64,000 nucleotides of DNA from Methanomassiliicoccales archaeon (GTDB lineage: Archaea; Thermoplasmatota; Thermoplasmata; Methanomassiliicoccales; UBA472), in the NCBI GenBank assembly GCA_036504055.1, contig DASXVU010000020.1, positions 1-64,000 on the forward strand. The letters run 5' to 3'. Positions 7,697 through 16,750 of the stretch are shown one piece after another. Position numbers and translations under genes: made by a program. The number at the start of each line of letters is the position of its first letter. The first letter of the stretch is position 1. The notes beneath the pieces were generated by a model, which did no database searches, was not told the origin of the DNA, and was given only the letters and a program-made list of their open reading frames with translations.

Positions 7697-9137
7697 GCCT
7701 GGGAACGTGGAAGCGACTGCCATTTCTTTGAAGGATGAGGATGTCCCGATGCCGAGGCAGGAGCCTCATGAACGGGTCAAGAACTTCAGCGAGGTGGCCC
7801 TGGGCTATACCGAGGAGATGGCGCTCAAAGAGGCCGCCAGATGCCTGAGGTGCAAGAACCCCCAGTGCCGGAAAGGTTGCCCGGTGGATGTGCCGATACC
7901 CGAATTCATCGAATGTATACTGCAGGGTGAGTATGCTGAAGGCATAGCCCTGGTCAAATCAAAGAACGCATTGCCGGCGATCTGTGGACGGGTCTGTCCG
8001 CAGGAACAGCAGTGCCAGATGAAGTGTGTTAAGGGCAAGAAAGGGGATCCGGTCAACATAGGACGGTTGGAGCGTTTCCTGGCCGATTGGGAGAGGGACA
8101 ACGAAGGCTACTGGCCTGAGGCACCGGCCCCGACCGGCAAACGTGTCGCGGTCATCGGGGCGGGACCGGCCGGGCTGACGGCCGCCGCCGACCTGGTCCG
8201 GTCGGGTCATTCGGTCACCCTTTTCGAGGCGCTGCATGTCGGCGGAGGGGTGCTCAGCTACGGCATCCCGGAGTTCCGTCTGCCCAAAGAGATCGTCCAG
8301 AGGGAGATCGACTACGTAAGAAGGCTGGGCGTCGAGATCAAGCTTGGCTATCTCATCGGTAGGATCAAGACCATCCCGGAACTGTTGGGCCAGGGCTACG
8401 ACGCGATATTCATCGGCAGCGGTGCAGGACTGCCGCAGTGGACCGGCTGCCCGGGGGAGAATCTGGGCGGGATATACTCGGCGAACGAGTTCCTGATCCG
8501 GGTCAACCTGATGAAGGCATACGCGTTCCCAGAGCAGGACACGCCGATACGGGTCGGAAAGCATTTGGTGGTGATCGGCGGGGGGAACGTGGCCATCGAC
8601 TGCGCCCGCATATCGATGAGGCTTGGAGCGACCGTCTGCCTGAACTACCGGCGCTCCCGGAACGAACTTCCCGCTAGAAGGGAGGAGATCGAGAACGCCG
8701 AAGAGGAGGGCCTGGCATGCAAGTTCCTAAGTGCCCCGGTCGAATTCTATGGCGATGAGAAGGGCTGGGTAAAGTCGATGCGGTGCACCTGCATGGAGCT
8801 GACCGAACCGGACGAGAAAGGTAGGCAAGGGGTCCAACCGATCCCCTGTTCAGACTTCGAGATCCCGGTCGATACGGTCATCATCGCCATCGGGCAGACC
8901 CCAAACCCGATCATCCAGCGCACGACCGAGGGATTGATGACAAACCCGCGGAACGGGACCATCGTGGTCGATGCGGAAGGAAGGACCAACCTGGAAGGGG
9001 TCTATGCCGGAGGGGACATAGCCACCGGTGCGGCGACCGTCATCAGCGCCATGGGCGCCGGAAAGCGTGCGGCCAGGTCGATCCACAGGTATCTCATGGA
9101 AACACCGAGGGGGGAGCGAACATCGACCGGAAACTGA
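7683..9137 (+). CDS. NfnB / GltA-like FAD oxidoreductase with N-terminal 4Fe-4S sites
   Basis: The 484-residue homologue of the glutamate synthase small subunit/NfnB family has cysteine sets for two 4Fe-4S clusters at the N-terminus (CLRCKNPQCRKGC and CGRVCPQEQQCQMKC), an FAD Rossmann motif (VIGAGPAGLTAA), an NADPH-type motif (VIGGGNVAIDCA) with following RRS residues, and the C-terminal FAD motif YAGGDIATG. In NfnB this FAD is the bifurcating centre. The product is also a structural cousin of the flavin part of HdrA, the usual partner of MvhADG. The start is GTG at 7683, inside nfnA, and the ATG at 7749 is an alternative. Glutamate synthase large subunit is not encoded beside it, which favours an electron-transfer role over glutamate synthesis. 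Confidence 0.86.
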   Translation: MKGNEPGNVEATAISLKDEDVPMPRQEPHERVKNFSEVALGYTEEMALKEAARCLRCKNPQCRKGCPVDVPIPEFIECILQGEYAEGIALVKSKNALPAICGRVCPQEQQCQMKCVKGKKGDPVNIGRLERFLADWERDNEGYWPEAPAPTGKRVAVIGAGPAGLTAAADLVRSGHSVTLFEALHVGGGVLSYGIPEFRLPKEIVQREIDYVRRLGVEIKLGYLIGRIKTIPELLGQGYDAIFIGSGAGLPQWTGCPGENLGGIYSANEFLIRVNLMKAYAFPEQDTPIRVGKHLVVIGGGNVAIDCARISMRLGATVCLNYRRSRNELPARREEIENAEEEGLACKFLSAPVEFYGDEKGWVKSMRCTCMELTEPDEKGRQGVQPIPCSDFEIPVDTVIIAIGQTPNPIIQRTTEGLMTNPRNGTIVVDAEGRTNLEGVYAGGDIATGAATVISAMGAGKRAARSIHRYLMETPRGERTSTGN

Positions 9138-10084
9138 GGATCGCGTTCTACTGGGCGGCCAGCTGCGGCGGCTGCGAGATAGCCGTGCTGGACATCAACG
9201 AGAAGATCCTCGATGTGGTGGAAGCGGCCGACATCGTCTTCTGGCCAGTGGCAATGGACATCAAGTACGACGCGGTGGAGGCCATGCCGGACGGTCACAT
9301 CGACGTCACGTTCTTCAATGGCTCGATCCGCAACAGCGAACAGGAGCACATGGCGAGGTTGCTTCGCTCGAAATCAGCCACCCTGATCGCATTCGGTTCC
9401 TGCGCCCATGAGGGCTGCGTGCCCGGCCTGGCTAATCTCAGCGACTCAAAGGGGATATTGGGAACGGTCTACCATGACAATGGCCAGGTCATCCCCAATC
9501 CGGAGACGCCGGTGAAGGAAGGGACGCTCCGGATACCCAGGTTCTACGACACCGTCCGGACGCTAGGCCAGACCGTCGACGTGGACTATTATCTGCCCGG
9601 CTGCCCCCCGCCGGTGGCGTTGATCACAAATGCGTTGGAAGCTATTGTGAAGGGCGAACTGCCTCCGAAAGGGTCGGTGCTAGCACCATTGCCGGCAGTG
9701 TGCGACCAATGCCCACGCATCCGTGAGAACAAGCTCATCTCCAGCATCCGCCGGGTGCACGAAACGGTCCCGGAACCGGAACGCTGTCTCATGGAGCAGG
9801 GGATCATCTGCATGGGGATGGCCACCCGCAGCGGGTGCGGGGCGGCATGCCTCAAAGTGGACATGCCCTGCACCGGCTGCGGCGGGGCGGCGCCGAACCA
9901 GCCTGACGTGGGTGCCGGGATGATCACGGCCCTGGCAGCCATTCTGGACCTGGACAAGGACTCCGGGAAGCACTCCGATGAGGAGGTGGTCAAGCTCATC
10001 GGGCAGATCAAGGACCCGGTGGGCATCTTCTACATGTATAGCCTGCCCTCGTCCATCCTACAGGGGAAAGTGGTGAAACAATGA
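9122..10084 (+). CDS. [NiFe]-hydrogenase small subunit, MvhG-like (unusual start)
   Basis: Group 3c-like small subunit that carries the electron-transfer [4Fe-4S] clusters. Family marks are the CGGC near the N-terminus (proximal cluster), GSCAHEGCVPG, VDYYLPGCPPP, VCDQCPR and the C-terminal cysteine-rich region with CTGCGG, all as in methanogen F420-non-reducing hydrogenase. No ATG, GTG or TTG precedes the CGGC in this frame. The first standard start (GTG at 9185) would delete that cluster ligand. The best site by spacing is ATC at 9122, six nucleotides after GGGGGGAG. CTG at 9134 is an alternative that overlaps the preceding TGA as CTGA. The 3' end overlaps the large subunit gene by ATGA. 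Confidence 0.83.
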   Translation: MDRKLRIAFYWAASCGGCEIAVLDINEKILDVVEAADIVFWPVAMDIKYDAVEAMPDGHIDVTFFNGSIRNSEQEHMARLLRSKSATLIAFGSCAHEGCVPGLANLSDSKGILGTVYHDNGQVIPNPETPVKEGTLRIPRFYDTVRTLGQTVDVDYYLPGCPPPVALITNALEAIVKGELPPKGSVLAPLPAVCDQCPRIRENKLISSIRRVHETVPEPERCLMEQGIICMGMATRSGCGAACLKVDMPCTGCGGAAPNQPDVGAGMITALAAILDLDKDSGKHSDEEVVKLIGQIKDPVGIFYMYSLPSSILQGKVVKQ

Positions 10085-11532
10085 AGGAGATCAATATCGA
10101 CCCGATCACCAGGCTTGAAGGGCATGGCAGCGTTTCCATCTTTCTCAACGACGCCGGCGAAGTGGAGAACGCGTACCTGAAGGTGCCTGAGCTGCGGGGA
10201 TTCGAGGCTTTCTGCGTTGGACGCCCGGCCGAGCTGATGCCCCAGATAACCAGCCGGATCTGTGGAGTATGCCCGGTGGCGCATCACCTCGCTTCGGTGA
10301 AGGCGCTGGATGCGGCGTTCGGCGTCTCCCCGCCCAACACCGCGAAGAAGCTGCGGGAGCTTCAGTACATGGGCTCCTTTATCGGTGACCATACGCTGCA
10401 CTTCTACTATCTGGGCGGGCCGGACTTCATCGTCGGACCGGATGCTCCGGCGAACAAGCGCAACATCCTGGGTGTCATCGAGAAGGCGGGCCTGGACGTG
10501 GCCAAGGAGGTCATCAAGCACCGTGCTTACGGCCAAAAGATCTCTGAGATCATCGGTGGTAAGTCGACCCATCCTGTGGCAGGCCTGCCAGGTGGCATGA
10601 GCAAGGCCCTCAGCGAGGAATCGCGGCTGTCGGTACTGGAGATGTCGAGGTCTTCGGTCAAGTTCGCCCAGTTCACGCTCCAACTCTTCCACGATCTGGT
10701 ATTGGACAACCCGAAATACATGGACATGATCAAGAGCGATGCCTATACCATGAGGACCTACTACATGGGCACGGTGGATGCCAAGAACCGGGTCAATTTC
10801 TATGACGGCGAGGTGCGCATCGTTGACCCATCGGGAAAGGAGTTCGAGAGGTTTGCGGCTAAGGACTATGCCGAGCACATCATCGAGCGGTCGGAGGAAT
10901 GGACCTATTCCAAGTTCCCCTACCTGAGGAATGTCGGCTGGAACGGCTTCAAGGCCGGGGCGGACAACGGCATCTACCGCGTTGGTCCGCTGGGACGCCT
11001 GAACACCGCTGACGGAATGGCCACGCCTCTGGCCCAGGCGGAATACGACAGGATGTTCGGAACGCTGGGCAAGCCAGCGCATGGGACGCTGGTGTTCCAT
11101 TGGGCAAGGCTCATCGAACTGTTATACGCCTCCGAACGGGCGGTGGAGCTGGCGAGCGATCCGGAGATAACCGGAACCCACGTCAGGAACATGCCCGGAG
11201 CACCCGGGGAAGGGGTCGGCATCGTCGAGGCGGCGAGAGGTACGCTCATTCACCACTACCGTCTTGACCAGGACGCGCTGGTCAAGAATGTCAACCTGAT
11301 CGTCGCCACAACGAACAATTATCCGGCCATCTGCATGAGCATTCGGGATGCCGCCCAAGGCCTGATCCATGGAGGTTCGGTTGACGAGAAGGTCTTGAAC
11401 AAGGTGGAGATGGCCTTCCGGGCCTACGATCCCTGCTTCGGGTGCGCCACTCACTTCGCGGTGGGACAGATGCCCCTGGAGATCCAGGTGTATGATGACA
11501 AAAAGCAGCTGCTCAGAACGGTGACACGCTAG
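10081..11532 (+). CDS. [NiFe]-hydrogenase large subunit, MvhA-like (group 3)
   Basis: Catalytic subunit holding the NiFe(CN)2CO site. The four cysteine ligands are present: RICGVC (Cys61, Cys64) and DPCFGC (Cys452, Cys455). The N-terminal ITRLEGHG motif is intact, and 'RICGVCPVAHHLAS' resembles group 3c (Mvh) enzymes more than group 3b. The 25-residue tail after DPCFGCATH is the peptide removed by a maturation endopeptidase, which is encoded next. Length (483) is normal. Start is ATG at 10081, overlapping the small subunit stop. It ends in TAG. Inference: cytoplasmic H2 oxidation feeding the MvhD-like and Nfn-like subunits of the same operon. Confidence 0.92.
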   Translation: MKEINIDPITRLEGHGSVSIFLNDAGEVENAYLKVPELRGFEAFCVGRPAELMPQITSRICGVCPVAHHLASVKALDAAFGVSPPNTAKKLRELQYMGSFIGDHTLHFYYLGGPDFIVGPDAPANKRNILGVIEKAGLDVAKEVIKHRAYGQKISEIIGGKSTHPVAGLPGGMSKALSEESRLSVLEMSRSSVKFAQFTLQLFHDLVLDNPKYMDMIKSDAYTMRTYYMGTVDAKNRVNFYDGEVRIVDPSGKEFERFAAKDYAEHIIERSEEWTYSKFPYLRNVGWNGFKAGADNGIYRVGPLGRLNTADGMATPLAQAEYDRMFGTLGKPAHGTLVFHWARLIELLYASERAVELASDPEITGTHVRNMPGAPGEGVGIVEAARGTLIHHYRLDQDALVKNVNLIVATTNNYPAICMSIRDAAQGLIHGGSVDEKVLNKVEMAFRAYDPCFGCATHFAVGQMPLEIQVYDDKKQLLRTVTR

Positions 11533-11543
11533 GTCCAGGCTGC

Positions 11544-12071
11544 ATGGCCGCTTGTCTTCAGGATCAAGGTGGCAAATTGTACGACCACACTCGGGAAATG
11601 GAGGAGGAATTGAGGGCCTGGCTGGATGGGGCGACCGGGGCGGTCGTGGCCGGGATCGGCAATGCCATCCGCTCGGACGACTTTGTGGGCGTGAGGATCG
11701 TTGAGAGCCTCGAGGGAAAGGTATCCGAAAAGGTCCATCTGATCGAGTGCGAAACTGTGCCGGAGAGCTTCGTGGATGAGATCGTCGAGGTCATTCCATC
11801 ACATGTCCTCCTGATCGACGCCGCGTTGCTCGGCCTGGAACCGGGATCGGTCCATCTGTATGAGGCCGAGGAAGTGACGAACGTTCCCTCGATATCCACC
11901 CATACCCTTCCGCTCAGGGTGTTCTGCGAATATGTCAGAAAAATGACCGGCGCTAGGATCGCCCTATTGCTGATCGAGCCGACGAACGTTGACTTCGGCG
12001 AGGGACTGACCCCGGAGACCGAGGCGGCCGCCATAAGGGTGGAGATGGCGCTCCTGAAATATCTGCCCTGA
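11544..12071 (+). CDS. Hydrogenase maturation endopeptidase (HycI/HyaD family)
   Basis: Nickel-dependent protease that clips the C-terminal peptide from the [NiFe] large subunit once nickel is in place. The 175-residue product has the family motif GIGNAIRSDDFVG, the acidic residue in IECETVPE, the DAALLG stretch and a conserved His region (STHTLPL), all expected for peptidase family M52. It begins 11 nt after the large subunit stop, the last gene of the operon. ATG at 11544 is used here; ATG at 11598 (residue 19) is an equally plausible start because the family usually begins just before the GIGN strand. Confidence 0.87.
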   Translation: MAACLQDQGGKLYDHTREMEEELRAWLDGATGAVVAGIGNAIRSDDFVGVRIVESLEGKVSEKVHLIECETVPESFVDEIVEVIPSHVLLIDAALLGLEPGSVHLYEAEEVTNVPSISTHTLPLRVFCEYVRKMTGARIALLLIEPTNVDFGEGLTPETEAAAIRVEMALLKYLP

Positions 12072-12183
12072 CGAAGAACCAAAGTTTGTAACGTTCCGTC
12101 ATTTGTTTTGACCCGGAACACGGATCACTGTTCAGTGCCGCGATGTCGTTTCTGTCCCGCCCTCATCGATGATCATGAACGTA

Positions 12184-12310
12184 CGAAATATCGAAATTTC
12201 GCGGAGCTAGTTACAAATCCCGAAATGATTGATTTTGTATAAAATCGGATATCTGGCACTGCTCATATTTTCAATATCAATAATAGTAGGCGACCAATTC
12301 TGATTATATA
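12184..12310. promoter_or_regulatory. Palindromes and TATA box upstream of winged-helix regulator
   Basis: The segment holds an inverted repeat at 12184-12201 (CGAAAT-ATCGAA-ATTTCG), a second perfect one at 12231-12246 (GATTTT-GTAT-AAAATC), and a TATA-like element ATTATATA at about 12303-12310. The TATA element is ~36-40 nt before the ATG at 12346. The palindromes are good operator candidates, perhaps for autoregulation by the adjacent HTH protein (inference). The first may also help end hydrogenase operon transcripts. Confidence 0.45.
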
Positions 12311-12345
12311 CCACTAAATTGAGTTCTTTCCCAAGGTGTCGGAAT

Positions 12346-12708
12346 ATGCACGCACTCGAAACATCGAGGATATTGACCGAGGAATACTCTGCGAAGATAC
12401 TCCTCGCTACAATGGGAAAACCGAAAAGCGCTTTCGAACTGAGCGAAAAACTAGGGGTCCCAATAGCCGCCTGCTATCGCAAGATAAAGATCCTGGAGGA
12501 TTCTGGGCTTATCAACTGCGTAGAAAGAAGGTTGACCCAGGCAGGAAAGAGGATCAGTCTGTACAAATCGAACGTGAAGAATGCCCAGATCGTTTTCGAA
12601 AGGAACAAGATCCGAGCCAACATCGAGTTGATCGACGGGACGTCCCAGAACTCTACGTTTGATGTTGACATGTCCGTGTTCATGGAAATGTCCAAACAAC
12701 CTATCTAA
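12346..12708 (+). CDS. Winged-helix (ArsR-like) transcriptional regulator
   Basis: This small 120-residue protein has an N-terminal winged helix-turn-helix. The segment from ILLATMGKPKSAFELSEKL to ACYRKIKILEDSGLI fits the helix 2-turn-recognition helix pattern of archaeal ArsR/HTH_20 proteins, with a wing at ERRLTQAGKRISLYKS. The remaining ~40 residues form a short beta-rich tail ending in an acidic segment. No metal-binding cysteines like those of classic ArsR are visible, so the signal is unknown. I selected the ATG at 12346, after AAGGTG, over the earlier TTG at 12319. Nearest neighbours are the hydrogenase operon upstream and cheC downstream. Confidence 0.78.
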   Translation: MHALETSRILTEEYSAKILLATMGKPKSAFELSEKLGVPIAACYRKIKILEDSGLINCVERRLTQAGKRISLYKSNVKNAQIVFERNKIRANIELIDGTSQNSTFDVDMSVFMEMSKQPI

Positions 12709-12822
12709 GGACGGTATTCTTCGAATTTTCTTAGGGACATGAAGACCCGGGACCTGGCCTTCATGATTCTGGCGATGAAACGATAACATCTCAAAGAGGT
12801 CCGGATTAGAGGCTGATCACAT

Positions 12823-13449
12823 ATGGAAAACACAATCAACGAAGGCTCGGCATACACTCCGGACCAGATCGACGCGCTGCGCGAGATCGGCAACATTGGG
12901 GCTTCGCACGCCTCGACAGCGCTGACCACCATGCTTCATCAGGACATCCTGGTGGACGTGCCGGAATGCTACGTCTGCAAGACGCTTGAGGCCCCCTACG
13001 TATTGGGAGAGCCAGAACAGTCCGTGGTCGCAGTATACCTGGGAGCGAATGGTAAGGAGAAGGGAAGCATGCTTCTGATCCTCACCGAAGAAGTGGCAAC
13101 CAAGATGACGGACATGCTGTTCTCACAGAACCACAACTCGACCCGGAAGTTCAGCGAGGAGGATCGGGAAGCGATCGCTGAGATCGGCAACATCTGTGCC
13201 TCAGCCTACCTGAACGCCATTTCGGGTTTCCTCGGAATCACAGTGCTACCCACGCCTCCAGGCATCGCCGTTGGAATGCTCAGTGCGGTGATGGAATATC
13301 CGGCACTGTTAGCATCCGAGGACCATGAGAATCTGGTCATCATCAAGACCCATTTCATCACGGACCAGCAGAAGTTCCCTGCGTACTTTATTTACATCCC
13401 CGACACGGAGACCGAGAAGTTGCTGATGGAGAAGTTCGGGATCCAGTGA
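12823..13449 (+). CDS. cheC: CheC-like phosphatase
   Basis: The 208-residue protein contains two copies of the CheC active-site helix, EIGNIGASHASTAL near residue 22 and EIGNICASAYLNAIS near residue 120. Each has the conserved Glu and Asn needed for CheY-P dephosphorylation, separated by the usual alpha/beta repeat. CheC acts in chemotaxis or related phosphorelays by removing phosphate from receiver domains. There are no cheA, cheY-operon, mcp or archaellum genes in this window. The enzyme may instead act on the stand-alone receivers at 2.7 and 16.8 kb (inference). The sensor kinase gene lies 0.6 kb downstream on the same strand. Confidence 0.87.
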   Translation: MENTINEGSAYTPDQIDALREIGNIGASHASTALTTMLHQDILVDVPECYVCKTLEAPYVLGEPEQSVVAVYLGANGKEKGSMLLILTEEVATKMTDMLFSQNHNSTRKFSEEDREAIAEIGNICASAYLNAISGFLGITVLPTPPGIAVGMLSAVMEYPALLASEDHENLVIIKTHFITDQQKFPAYFIYIPDTETEKLLMEKFGIQ

Positions 13450-13496
13450 CAGATGCCCCTTCGGTTGGACCGATTCGGCGGTGTCTCTCTTGAATA

Positions 13497-13530
13497 AAGA
13501 CCCCAGAAGGAATGTCATTCCTTCGGAGGT
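13497..13530. terminator. Hairpin downstream of cheC
   Basis: GAAGGAAT at 13506-13513 pairs with ATTCCTTC at 13517-13524 around a 3-nt loop, with partial extension to GACC/GGTC outside. It lies about 50 nt after the cheC stop. There is no T-run, so termination is only a suggestion. Confidence 0.35.
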
Positions 13531-13750
13531 CATAATGAGGACGTCTGATCGACCATATTTGGTCCAATAACCCGCATACTGGAGGGCGATGGCCGCAGCT
13601 TCCTTCGCTCCGAAGCATTATCAATATCATATTTCCGATATGCACCATGAACGGCTTTCCACTGGTGCTTCTTAGAATCTTCCTTCTCGTGGTCGCATAC
13701 GCACTGATCGAGATCTAAGGTGAGATGAAAGAGGTGACCACGCCATCGAT

Positions 13751-14074
13751 ATGGGATTCGAGACCCTTGTGGATGGGATCACTCAGAACCTTATTGGCCT
13801 GGACGGAGCGCTGACCAAGGCGACTGATGCCGTTGATGAAGATTATTCGAAGATAAAGAATCGGATTGAAAAATTGTTCTCAGGGGGAGGTCAAATAACT
13901 GAGTTAGGGAACGTAAAGACCGATATATGTCCTGAAACCATAGTAGTCCGCGTCCGTGGTGATCGTTCCGCTCAAGAAGTATCCTTCCCGGTTAATAATT
14001 CCGAATGTGATATTATTATGGCAACCCTTATAATACGTCGAACAGCGATATATTGTTGCATATCTGGAAGGTGA
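13751..14074 (+). CDS. Hypothetical protein, weakly supported
   Basis: 107-codon frame preceded at a distance of about 10 nt by GAGGTGA. The first ~45 residues form an amphipathic, acidic helix; the rest is beta-like with three cysteines near the end. I recognise no family. Its 3' end runs across the probable TATA element (near 14029) of the following kinase and 22 bases past a possible TTG start of that gene, which argues that at least its tail is not functional. It may be a genuine small partner of the kinase or a chance frame. Confidence 0.3.
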   Translation: MGFETLVDGITQNLIGLDGALTKATDAVDEDYSKIKNRIEKLFSGGGQITELGNVKTDICPETIVVRVRGDRSAQEVSFPVNNSECDIIMATLIIRRTAIYCCISGR

Positions 14075-14076
14075 AG

Positions 14077-16692
14077 ATGCTTTTCGAGATCTTCGTGGCT
14101 GCTCTATCCATTCTCTTATTCCTAAACATGTGGATATTCAGCATCATAATGGGCCGCCGTCCGTTGATGATAAAGGCGGGCCTCATCATGCTCCCGATGA
14201 CATCGGTGGCCTGCCTGGTTGAGATCATCCAGCTCTATTCTGACAATCTAGAGGTCAAAACCATTCTTTACTACGTTTCCTCGATGCTCTTCATCGTCGT
14301 CTTCACCTGCTTCCTGTTCATGGCCCTGGAGATCACCCAGAGGTTCGACCCGTTCAAGACAAAGATATTCCTACCTCTGATGATCGTACCATCACTGGCC
14401 GCATTCGCAATACTCACCGATCCGTGGCTGCACTTCTTTACCAGTTCACAGAGCCTAACGGACGGTCATTCCATGCTGGATCCTATATTGATCGTAGGCC
14501 CATCCTTCATGGGCTACATTTGGATCGCCTACTTTGACATTGTCGGGTCGGCATTCGCTTTTTACCTCTTCCTGTACGTCTACCGAGATGGGTCCAAGGG
14601 CTTGGCATTTGCATTTCTGGGAGGGGTGGTGCTCATCCATTCCTATATCATCGCCTCATATTTCTTTCAAGATCTCAACGCGGTCTACCCTGGAAATCTG
14701 GGCTATGCCATATCCGCGGCGGCGATCTATCTGTACTCCTTCAAGTTCGGGGTGTTCGACCTCGCCCCGGCGAGCAAAGAGAAAATGCTTGACGTGATCC
14801 AAGACAATATCATCACCGTCGACTCCCGCGGCCGGGTGACGATAGTCAACCACGCATGCCAAAGATACTTGGGAGACCAGGCAAAGGGAGTGATCGGGAA
14901 ATCGTTCTCGGAGGTTTTCACATCTTTCCCTTACTTCAAAGGCCTTCCATATCTGAATGACATCAAGGACCTGCCGCCCGAGGTCGTCGACCCGTCTGGT
15001 CGTAGCTTCGAGGTTAATGTCGAGGTATATAGGATCGGCTACACTGCAACACTGGGGAACCTTATCGTACTGCATGAGCTCACCGAGCGGAAGAAGATAG
15101 AGGAGCTCATGCGGAAGGCCGAGGCCCAGGAAAAGCTGGCGGAGAGCGAGCGGAAATACCGGATGGTGGTCGACAACCAGACCGAGGCGATCATCTCATT
15201 CCGGCCTGACGGGAAGGTCACCTTCGCCAATAAGGTCATCGAACAGTATCTGGATCAGGTCGGGATCCCCTTTAGTGAGCTGAATGTGTATAAATTCCCC
15301 AACTTTTGGGATTCCCGGGGCTTGAACAAGTTCATCACCAGCATGACCTTGGAAAATCCGGTCGGCGAGTATGAGCATGTCCTCTTGAGACCGAACGGCC
15401 GCACTCAGAACATCCTCTGGAGGGCGAAGGGAATGTTCGATGAAGAGGGTGTTCTGCAAGAGGTGCAGGCAGTAGGCATCGACATTACCGAGCGTCAGCG
15501 TCTGGAGCAGGAGATGGCCAGGAATCAAAAGCTGGAGTCCCTCGGAGTCCTGGCCGGAGGGATAGCACATGATTTCAACAACATGCTGGCCTCCATCGTC
15601 AGCAACACGGAGATCGCCATACTAGATCATCCGGAGGACGAAAAACATGTCCACCGCTTGCAGGAGTCCGTTCGTTCGGCCATGAGGGCAAGGAACCTTA
15701 CGCAGCAGCTGCTGACCTTCTCCAAGGGAGGACAGCCGGTCAAGGAGGTGGTGGACCTGAAGGTTCTGGTCCCCTCGACGGTGGAGTTCGTTCTTGCCGG
15801 TTCCCAATTGGTCCCCACCGTTGACATAGACAGCGGGCTCCGAATGATATCGGCAGACCCGATCCAGATCGAACAGGTCATCAACAATCTCATCATCAAC
15901 GCGATGCAGGCCATGCCGAACGGGGGAAATCTATCCATCAGGATGAAGAATCTCGAGACGGAATCGGAATCAGGCTTGGGAGATAACCATCCCCGGGTCT
16001 GCATCGAGATAAAGGATGAAGGCTCAGGAATTCCCCAGGAACATCTGGACAAGATCTTCGACCCGTTCTTCACCACCAAGGCGACCGGGACCGGTCTCGG
16101 CCTTTCCACCGTCAGATCGATAGTCAGGAATCATGGGGGGACCGTTACCGTCGAATCCATGTTGGGGGTGGGGACCAAATTCACCGTGGTCCTCCCGGCG
16201 ACCGAGGACAACGCCGAACAATCATCCCAGATGCATAAGGTCGAGACTGCCGGGCATGGGAGGATCCTAGTGATGGATGATGAGGAGTCCATCTTGGATG
16301 TGCTGCAGATGATGCTGGAGAACTTCGGCTACAAGGTGGAGGGAGTCAGGACCGGTGAGGAGGCGATAAAGACCTATCAAGAACGTTTCTCATCCGGGCG
16401 GCCGTTCAACGCGGTCATCATGGACCTCACGATACGGGGCGGCATGGGCGGGAAGGAGGCCATACAAGGAATCAGGTCCATAGACCCTTATGCTAAAGTG
16501 ATCGTTTCCAGCGGATATTCCAACGATCCGATCATGGCCCACCCTCAAGAATATGGTTTCGCCGATGTGCTGCAGAAACCCTTCACGATGCAGGACCTCT
16601 CAGCCAAGATAGAAGCAGTCCTGGCAAAGGATGGCGACCGGACATCGGCGGTCAAAGCGGAAACGCCTTTGACGGATGAGGCGACCAGGTGA
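14077..16692 (+). CDS. Membrane hybrid histidine kinase (7TM-PAS-PAS-HisKA-HATPase-REC)
   Basis: Large sensor kinase of about 871 residues. The N-terminal ~230 residues contain about seven membrane helices. A PAS domain (~240-345), a second PAS with following PAC motif (~360-485), HisKA with the phospho-acceptor His in [11 protein letters not shown], and HATPase_c come next; the last has N box [13 protein letters not shown]1 DEGSGIP and G2 [11 protein letters not shown]-terminal receiver domain carries VMDDEES, phospho-acceptor Asp in VIMDLTI and the Lys of LQKPF. HDFNNML-type kinases are common in methanogens and proteobacteria. The ligand is unknown. ATG at 14077 follows GGAAGGTGA; an upstream TTG is possible. 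It converges with a response regulator gene, a likely relay partner. Confidence 0.9.
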   Translation: MLFEIFVAALSILLFLNMWIFSIIMGRRPLMIKAGLIMLPMTSVACLVEIIQLYSDNLEVKTILYYVSSMLFIVVFTCFLFMALEITQRFDPFKTKIFLPLMIVPSLAAFAILTDPWLHFFTSSQSLTDGHSMLDPILIVGPSFMGYIWIAYFDIVGSAFAFYLFLYVYRDGSKGLAFAFLGGVVLIHSYIIASYFFQDLNAVYPGNLGYAISAAAIYLYSFKFGVFDLAPASKEKMLDVIQDNIITVDSRGRVTIVNHACQRYLGDQAKGVIGKSFSEVFTSFPYFKGLPYLNDIKDLPPEVVDPSGRSFEVNVEVYRIGYTATLGNLIVLHELTERKKIEELMRKAEAQEKLAESERKYRMVVDNQTEAIISFRPDGKVTFANKVIEQYLDQVGIPFSELNVYKFPNFWDSRGLNKFITSMTLENPVGEYEHVLLRPNGRTQNILWRAKGMFDEEGVLQEVQAVGIDITERQRLEQEMARNQKLESLGVLAGGIAHDFNNMLASIVSNTEIAILDHPEDEKHVHRLQESVRSAMRARNLTQQLLTFSKGGQPVKEVVDLKVLVPSTVEFVLAGSQLVPTVDIDSGLRMISADPIQIEQVINNLIINAMQAMPNGGNLSIRMKNLETESESGLGDNHPRVCIEIKDEGSGIPQEHLDKIFDPFFTTKATGTGLGLSTVRSIVRNHGGTVTVESMLGVGTKFTVVLPATEDNAEQSSQMHKVETAGHGRILVMDDEESILDVLQMMLENFGYKVEGVRTGEEAIKTYQERFSSGRPFNAVIMDLTIRGGMGGKEAIQGIRSIDPYAKVIVSSGYSNDPIMAHPQEYGFADVLQKPFTMQDLSAKIEAVLAKDGDRTSAVKAETPLTDEATR

Positions 16693-16750
16693 ATTCCGAT
16701 GGTTCCAGCATGCCCGCCCACTCCTTAAATACCGCTTCTCGAGATCCATC

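Noticed and set aside
6872-7723. Minus-strand frame of 283 codons opposite the NfnA-like gene
   Set aside because: No recognisable fold, and the plus strand has intact FAD, NAD and [2Fe-2S] motifs.
9185-10084. Small hydrogenase subunit starting at GTG 9185
   Set aside because: It would remove the CGGC proximal-cluster ligands that every functional homologue has.
10030-11100. Long open frame of 356 codons on the minus strand opposite the hydrogenase large subunit
   Set aside because: His/Arg/Val-rich translation with no domain; the plus strand encodes a perfect hydrogenase. GC-rich codon bias keeps the opposite strand open.
13647-13718. 23-codon hydrophobic ORF (MNGFPLVLLRIFLLVV...)
   Set aside because: Too short and without a clear ribosome site or homologue; could be chance.
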